Positions 59,792 to 64,000 of a stretch of 64,000 nt of DNA are shown in pieces (within the stretch, counting starts at the first letter, position 1; the number at the start of each line of letters is the position of its first letter). The notes under the pieces were generated by a model. The model had not been told where the DNA came from, searched no databases, and worked only from the letters and a program-made list of their open reading frames with translations. Source of the stretch: Mesorhizobium sp. M2D.F.Ca.ET.226.01.1.1 (GTDB lineage Bacteria > Pseudomonadota > Alphaproteobacteria > Rhizobiales > Rhizobiaceae); assembly GCF_004022705.2 (NCBI RefSeq), contig NZ_RZOY02000007.1, positions 248,001 through 312,000 on the forward strand, written 5' to 3'. A program made the translations under genes and the position numbers.

Positions 59792-60793
59792 ATGAGCCTT
59801 CAAACGACGAGCAAACCCGTCCAGGACGCGCCCAAACAGGGCCGCATCGCCGCCTTCGACATCCTGCGCGGCGTTGCGCTGATCGCGATGGCGAGCTACC
59901 ATTTCACCTGGGACCTCGAAAATTTCGGCTACACCGCCCCGGCCCTCACCGCTTTCGGCTGGTGGAAGTTCTATGCGCGCTGCATCGCCTCGACCTTCCT
60001 GTTCCTGGTCGGCGTCAGCCTGTTCCTCGCCCATGGCAGGAAAATCCGCTGGCCGGGCTTCTGGAAACGCCTCGCCATGGTCGCCGTCGCGGCGGCGGCC
60101 ATTTCCGCCGTCACTTATTTCGTCACGCCGGACGGCTTCATCTTCTTCGGCATCCTGCACGAGATCGCGCTGGCCAGCCTGCTCGGTCTGGCCTTTCTCA
60201 GGCTGCCGTGGCTGCTGACGGCAATCATTGCCGCGGCCGTCATTGCAGCACCCTATTACCTGCGGTCGGAGTTTTTCGACCATCCGGCGCTTTGGTGGGT
60301 CGGCCTCTCGGTCACCAATCCGCGTTCCAACGATTATGTGCCGCTCTTTCCCTGGTTCGGCCCCGTTTTGCTGGGGATCGCGGCGGTCAAACTTGCTTCA
60401 GCGTCAGGCCTGCTCGCCCGTCTAGGAACCTGGATACCCGGTCGCTGGTCGAACCCGCTGATCTTCATCGGCCGGCACAGCCTCGCCTTCTACCTCATCC
60501 ACCAGCCGCTTCTCTTCGGCTCGGTGTGGCTGTTCTCGCAGGTCATGCCCTCCGCCCCCCAGGACAAGGAAGCCGGCTTCCTGCCGGCCTGCCAGGCGCA
60601 GTGCGAACAGCAGCGGGACAGCAAGTTCTGTTCCAGCTATTGTAGCTGCATGCTGGACACGCTGAAGGGCGAAGGGTCTCTCGACAAGCTCTTTAGCAAC
60701 GACCAGTCCAGCGTCTGGAAATCGCATCTGGCCGACCTGGCGGAAACCTGCACCGCCGCGACCGAGGACCGGATGGAGGGAGGGCAGCAATGA
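59792..60793 (+). CDS. DUF1624 (heparan-alpha-glucosaminide N-acetyltransferase-like) membrane protein
   Basis: 333 residues. GRIAAFDILRGVALIAMASYHFTWD matches the DUF1624 opening, with RG..I/L...YH; several membrane helices follow, and SNPLIFIGRHSLAFYLIHQPLL closes the fold. A C-terminal tail with six Cys (CQAQCEQQRDSKFCSSYCSC) is unusual and could bind metal or form disulfides. Overlaps the next gene as ATGA. Confidence 0.85.
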   Translation: MSLQTTSKPVQDAPKQGRIAAFDILRGVALIAMASYHFTWDLENFGYTAPALTAFGWWKFYARCIASTFLFLVGVSLFLAHGRKIRWPGFWKRLAMVAVAAAAISAVTYFVTPDGFIFFGILHEIALASLLGLAFLRLPWLLTAIIAAAVIAAPYYLRSEFFDHPALWWVGLSVTNPRSNDYVPLFPWFGPVLLGIAAVKLASASGLLARLGTWIPGRWSNPLIFIGRHSLAFYLIHQPLLFGSVWLFSQVMPSAPQDKEAGFLPACQAQCEQQRDSKFCSSYCSCMLDTLKGEGSLDKLFSNDQSSVWKSHLADLAETCTAATEDRMEGGQQ

Positions 60794-61269
60794 CGGGCAT
60801 CGCAAAGCCCAGACACGGGATCATTCCCTGGCCGCCGGTGATCTATGTCGCGGCGATTGCGGCGAGCATCGTGCTCGGCATGCTCTACCCGCTGCCCTGG
60901 ATCGGCGACATTTTTGGCGATCTCATGTTCGGTGTCGGCTGGGTGGCGCTGTTCGGCGTCGCCATGCTCTGGATCACCGCGATCCGCGTCATGTTCAAGG
61001 CCAGGACAACGCTCGACCCCAATGCCGAGCCCGACCATCTGGTGACGTCCGGTCCCTTCGGCATTACCCGCAACCCGATGTATCTCGCCAACACGCTGCT
61101 GCTGATCGGCGTCGCCTTCGTCACCGGCATCGCCTGGTTCCTGATCTTCGCCTTCCTCGCCGCCTTCGCGACGCAGAAGCTGGCGATCGAGAAGGAGGAA
61201 AAGATCCTGACAGCGAAGTTCGGCAAGAAGTACCGCGACTATGCCAAGCGAGTGCGGCGCTGGATTTGA
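60790..61269 (+). CDS. Isoprenylcysteine carboxyl methyltransferase (ICMT/PEMT)-like membrane protein
   Basis: 159 residues with four hydrophobic segments. TSGPFGITRNPMYLANTLLLIG and EEKILTAKFGKKYRDYAKRVRRWI are typical of the ICMT/PEMT family (RNPMY motif). Methylates a small or lipidic acceptor with SAM. Tail overlaps with DUF1624 gene, probably one operon. Confidence 0.88.
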   Translation: MTGIAKPRHGIIPWPPVIYVAAIAASIVLGMLYPLPWIGDIFGDLMFGVGWVALFGVAMLWITAIRVMFKARTTLDPNAEPDHLVTSGPFGITRNPMYLANTLLLIGVAFVTGIAWFLIFAFLAAFATQKLAIEKEEKILTAKFGKKYRDYAKRVRRWI

Positions 61270-61369
61270 AGCCTGCGTGACCCTGGGATCGTCACGCGCC
61301 GCCCTCTAGACTAGATGCAGCAAGAAGCGAAGCGACGCGCAGACCCGTGGGATGGCGACCGCCAGCCAT

Positions 61370-61921
61370 TCACCCGCCAACCAGTTCCGCCGTCGTCGTC
61401 ATCCGCGCGCCCTGCTTCTCGAATGCCTGGTTGTGGCGGGCGATGATGTCGGGCGCCCTTTCCTTGTCGCTGTCCAGCGTCGAATGCGCATCGGAGACCA
61501 CGGTGACGCCGAGCCCTTCTGCCAAAGCGCCCTTCACGGTGGCGGCGACGCAGAAATCGGTCTGGGCGCCGATCAGCACGACGTCGCGCGCGCCCTGCCC
61601 GGCTACCCATTCGGCCAGTTCGGGGTTGGAGAAGGCGTTGCCGGCGCGCTTTCCGAAGGTCGGCTCGTCGGCGGCCTGGCCGAGCAGCGGCCACACCGGC
61701 CAGCCGGAGGCGCCAGGCGCCAGCGGATCGCCCTGCGGCCCGTCATGGCGCACGAACGCCACCTTGCGGCCGGAGTGGCGCGCCCAGTCGATCAGCGCGC
61801 GCGTGCGCTCTGCGATGGCGTCGGCGTCATGGATCGGCGGATCGAAACGGCCGTCGAACATGCCGGTCTGCAGGTCGATGACGATAAGCGGTGCAGCGGG
61901 GGACGGGGTGGTCTCTGGCAT
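61370..61921 (-). CDS. Cysteine hydrolase, isochorismatase family
   Basis: 183 residues from the ATG at 61921; a longer frame covers a palindromic repeat and is artefactual. Triad D16 (VIDLQ), K91 (FGKRAGNAF) and C124 (TDFCVAAT) is intact. Family includes nicotinamidase, isochorismatase and N-carbamoylsarcosine amidase. Substrate unknown. Confidence 0.88.
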   Translation of the reverse strand: MPETTPSPAAPLIVIDLQTGMFDGRFDPPIHDADAIAERTRALIDWARHSGRKVAFVRHDGPQGDPLAPGASGWPVWPLLGQAADEPTFGKRAGNAFSNPELAEWVAGQGARDVVLIGAQTDFCVAATVKGALAEGLGVTVVSDAHSTLDSDKERAPDIIARHNQAFEKQGARMTTTAELVGG

Positions 61922-61967
61922 GGCGGCGAAGATAGCGTGGGTAGGGGATGGGTCAAGGCGGGAGCGC

Positions 61968-62004
61968 CCTCTCCTTCTCCCCTTGTTGCGGGAGAAGGGA
62001 GAGG
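61968..62004. repeat. RIME-like half element
   Basis: CCTCTCCTTCTCCC (61968-61981) pairs with GGGAGAAGGGAGAGG (61990-62004) with one bulge. It resembles one end of the RIME-like element at 44338. It lies between the amidase stop and the hydrolase start. Confidence 0.5.
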
Positions 62005-62006
62005 CC

Positions 62007-64000
62007 TTACCCAATCCCGCCCGTCACGACATACGCGCCGGCAGTTCGCCCATCGGCCGACCTCACAATAGCCGTGACGATCGAGCCATAAGCGCCGCGC
62101 CAGACGCTATGAAAACCTTGATGCGTTGAGGCTGGCACGACGACCCGGCCAGTGTGGCGGCAGCCCTTCGCCCGCATGAGAACCGGCTCGCCGTTGACAT
62201 GAACTTTGACGGTCGCCGGTTCCTTCGCGTCGACATCCAGCGTGATCGCGATTTCGTCAGTGCCGCCTGAGCGGGTCGTCTCCGCGCTCAGCGTGAAGCT
62301 GAGTGGTGCGTCGCCAGCACTGCCTGCCCTGCCCTCGAACACATCATCGGCCAGCGCCGGCGTGCGCGTCGGGACGGTGCGGCGCTTTGTGGCGCGCTCA
62401 TAGTCGCCGGCGAGGCTGAGCAGCGCGACATCATCATAGGCCTTGCCTGCAAAAGTCAGGCCGACCGGCATGCCGATATCGGCCATGGTGCCCAACGGCA
62501 CCGTCACCGTTGGGATGCCGAGATGGCGCCAGACGAGATTGCCGTTGGCGACCCAGGTGCCGTTGCGCCAGGCAAGCACGGCGGAAGCCTCGTTGACGTC
62601 GGCGTCAGCCGGGCCGACATCAGCGACGGCCGGCAGCACAACGGCATCGAGGCCATTGGCGTCGAGCCACGCCTCGAAATCGATGCGGCGCGTTGCCTCC
62701 AGGCCTTTCAGCCCCGCCTCGATGGCGGGAATTTCCGCGAGCGGCGCTACGCCTCGCCTGGCACGTTCGACATAGTGCGCCAGGTCGAAATCGGCATCGC
62801 CAAAGCGGTCGGGCAGCGCGCCCGGCGGCTGCGGGAAGATCTTCTTGCCATCGACGGAAGCGAGATCGGGAATGGCCGGGTCGGCATTGGCGCGCAGGAA
62901 ATCATCCCACGACCAGATCGACAGCTCCCAGATCTCGCGATCGGCGAAGTCCGGCGGCACCAGCCCGCGATCGACCATCGACAGTGCGCCCGGGCGGTCG
63001 CGCTCGTAATTGGAAACGACGGGAAAATCGACCTCGACCACCTCGGCGCCGAGCGCTTCGAGGTCGCGCGGCGCCTGCTGCCAGAGCTCCAGCACCGAAG
63101 CGCGCGTCTCGATCGGCCGCTCTGCTTCGCTATCCTTCCCGATATACATTTTCGGCACACCGAGCCGCTTGCCCTCGAGCGCACCCTGCAGCGAAAGCCC
63201 TGTATAGCTCGCCGGCCTGAGCGCGGAGGCTTTCGGAATCTCGACCCAAGGCTGCACGCGCCAGAAATCGCCGCGCGCCTCCCGGTCGTCGGCAACAATG
63301 ATGTCGAGCAGTTCCAGCATGTCGGGAATGCTCCGGGTATGCGGCACCACCACATCCATGGTCGGCACCAGGGGCCAGTTGCCGCGCGCCGAGATCACGC
63401 CACGCGACGGGGTGTAGGCGACCAAAGCATTGTTGGAGGCAGGCGCCCGGCCGGACGACCAGGTTTCCTCGCCGAGCCCGAAGGCGGCGAAAGACGCGGC
63501 GGTCGCCGTGCCGGAGCCGTTGGACGAGCCGGAACCGAAGGCGGCGGTAAGGAAATCCTTGTTGTACGGGCTCTCGGCGCGGCCATAGACACCGCGCTGC
63601 ATGCCGCCATTGGCCATCGGCGGCATGTTGGTGAGGCCGATCAGCACCGCGCCCGCGGCGCGCAGCCGGGCGATGGTGAAAGCATCCTCGTTGGCCGTCA
63701 GATGCTCAAAGGCCGGCGAGCCGGCGGCGACCGTCAGGCCCTTCACCTTGTAACTGTCCTTGGCGGTGTAGGGGATGCCGTCCAGCGGCCCGAGCGTCTT
63801 GCCCGCGCGGCGGCGCCGGTCGGACGCTTCCGCCTCCTCGAACATTTTTGGATTGAGGACGGGGACCGCGTTCAGCGCGATGCCGTGACGGTCAAAGTGG
63901 GCGATGCGCCTGAGATAGGCTGCGACCAGTTCGACGCTGGTGACGGTGCCGCCTTCCAGCGCGAGGCGCAGGTCGGCGATCGAGGCTTCGACGAGGTGGA
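62007..64000 (-). CDS. Amidase signature family enzyme, 5' end outside window
   Basis: The frame is open to the window edge (about 664 residues visible); codons before the ATG at 63845 (SIADLRLALEGGTVTSVELVAAYLRRI) continue the amidase N-terminus, so the start is beyond 64000. GIPYTAKDS holds the catalytic Lys; AAFGSGSSNGSGTATA carries the Ser-cisSer loop. A C-terminal domain of about 100 residues (after RRTVPTRTP) is extra to the usual fold and beta-rich. Substrate unknown. Confidence 0.85.
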   Translation of the reverse strand, partial: HLVEASIADLRLALEGGTVTSVELVAAYLRRIAHFDRHGIALNAVPVLNPKMFEEAEASDRRRRAGKTLGPLDGIPYTAKDSYKVKGLTVAAGSPAFEHLTANEDAFTIARLRAAGAVLIGLTNMPPMANGGMQRGVYGRAESPYNKDFLTAAFGSGSSNGSGTATAASFAAFGLGEETWSSGRAPASNNALVAYTPSRGVISARGNWPLVPTMDVVVPHTRSIPDMLELLDIIVADDREARGDFWRVQPWVEIPKASALRPASYTGLSLQGALEGKRLGVPKMYIGKDSEAERPIETRASVLELWQQAPRDLEALGAEVVEVDFPVVSNYERDRPGALSMVDRGLVPPDFADREIWELSIWSWDDFLRANADPAIPDLASVDGKKIFPQPPGALPDRFGDADFDLAHYVERARRGVAPLAEIPAIEAGLKGLEATRRIDFEAWLDANGLDAVVLPAVADVGPADADVNEASAVLAWRNGTWVANGNLVWRHLGIPTVTVPLGTMADIGMPVGLTFAGKAYDDVALLSLAGDYERATKRRTVPTRTPALADDVFEGRAGSAGDAPLSFTLSAETTRSGGTDEIAITLDVDAKEPATVKVHVNGEPVLMRAKGCRHTGRVVVPASTHQGFHSVWRGAYGSIVTAIVRSADGRTAGAYVVTGGIG

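Noticed and set aside
61922..62014. N-terminal extension of the cysteine hydrolase (to 62014)
   Set aside because: It reads through the palindromic repeat; Arg-rich, not family-like; ATG at 61921 begins the conserved fold.
1..64000. CRISPR arrays, IS elements, prophage, rRNA
   Set aside because: No regularly spaced repeats, transposase-like, phage or rRNA sequences were seen.

Overview
The window looks like chromosome of a GC-rich alphaproteobacterium of the Hyphomicrobiales, most like Mesorhizobium or a close relative. The grounds are the protein families (DUF1127 micro-proteins, aerobic-type CobO/CobP/CobC cobalamin genes, SoxBDAG, Stc2/GbcA-type Rieske oxygenase), the short GTGA/ATGA gene overlaps, and two kinds of rhizobia-type extragenic palindromes. 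No rRNA, tRNA, CRISPR array, insertion sequence or prophage was found. Assignments come from reading the sequence only; no database search was run.

Layout. 1-4272: C1 module with a MetF-like methylene-THF reductase (cut by the window edge), a methyl-THF:corrinoid methyltransferase and a RACo-type corrinoid activator. 4297-8909: acyltransferase, two DUF1127 micro-proteins, an HSL-type hydrolase, a LysR regulator and a 44-residue ORF, several closed by clear terminators. 9094-14782: GbdR/GlxA-type AraC regulator, a Tau/Ssu-type ABC importer, a DUF1194 protein and purC. 14907-17468: first dimethylglycine dehydrogenase-like enzyme. 17623-25466: seven-gene minus-strand cassette (HAD-UbiA fusion, DprE1-like oxidase, SMR protein, extended SDR, class III aminotransferase, GT-C-like membrane protein, FkbM methyltransferase). 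It has the parts of a lipid-linked pentose donor pathway. 25727-28792: small exported protein and a large MscS channel. 28986-34181: soxBDAG. 34340-36514: MFS exporter and nitroreductase. 36750-44331: tightly overlapping operon with an XRE-cupin regulator, two DMGDH-like enzymes, a BHMT-like methyltransferase and a class I aminotransferase. 44475-51054: seven-gene minus-strand operon of ABC importer, cytosine/creatinine deaminase-like hydrolase, FAD oxidase and two flavodoxin-fold reductases. 51307-52548: Rid protein and creatininase-family hydrolase. 52567-57102: phosphatase, cobC, cobD, cobO, cobP and chaC. 57206-61269: Rieske oxygenase, MFS protein, DUF1624 membrane protein and ICMT-like methyltransferase. 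61370-64000: cysteine hydrolase and an amidase cut by the window edge.

How the genes fit together. Much of the window serves methylated amines and one-carbon units. A Rieske N-demethylase, a BHMT-like transferase, three DMGDH-like flavoproteins and heterotetrameric sarcosine oxidase could take glycine betaine or a relative down to glycine, delivering methyl groups to homocysteine or THF. The corrinoid module offers a second demethylation route, and the cobalamin genes would supply its cofactor. A half-site TTTGCGAC/GTCGCAAA recurs upstream of the AraC regulator, the first DMGDH and a micro-ORF. The arabinose-type cassette is separate in theme and is the best candidate here for an uncharacterised surface or glycolipid modification system.
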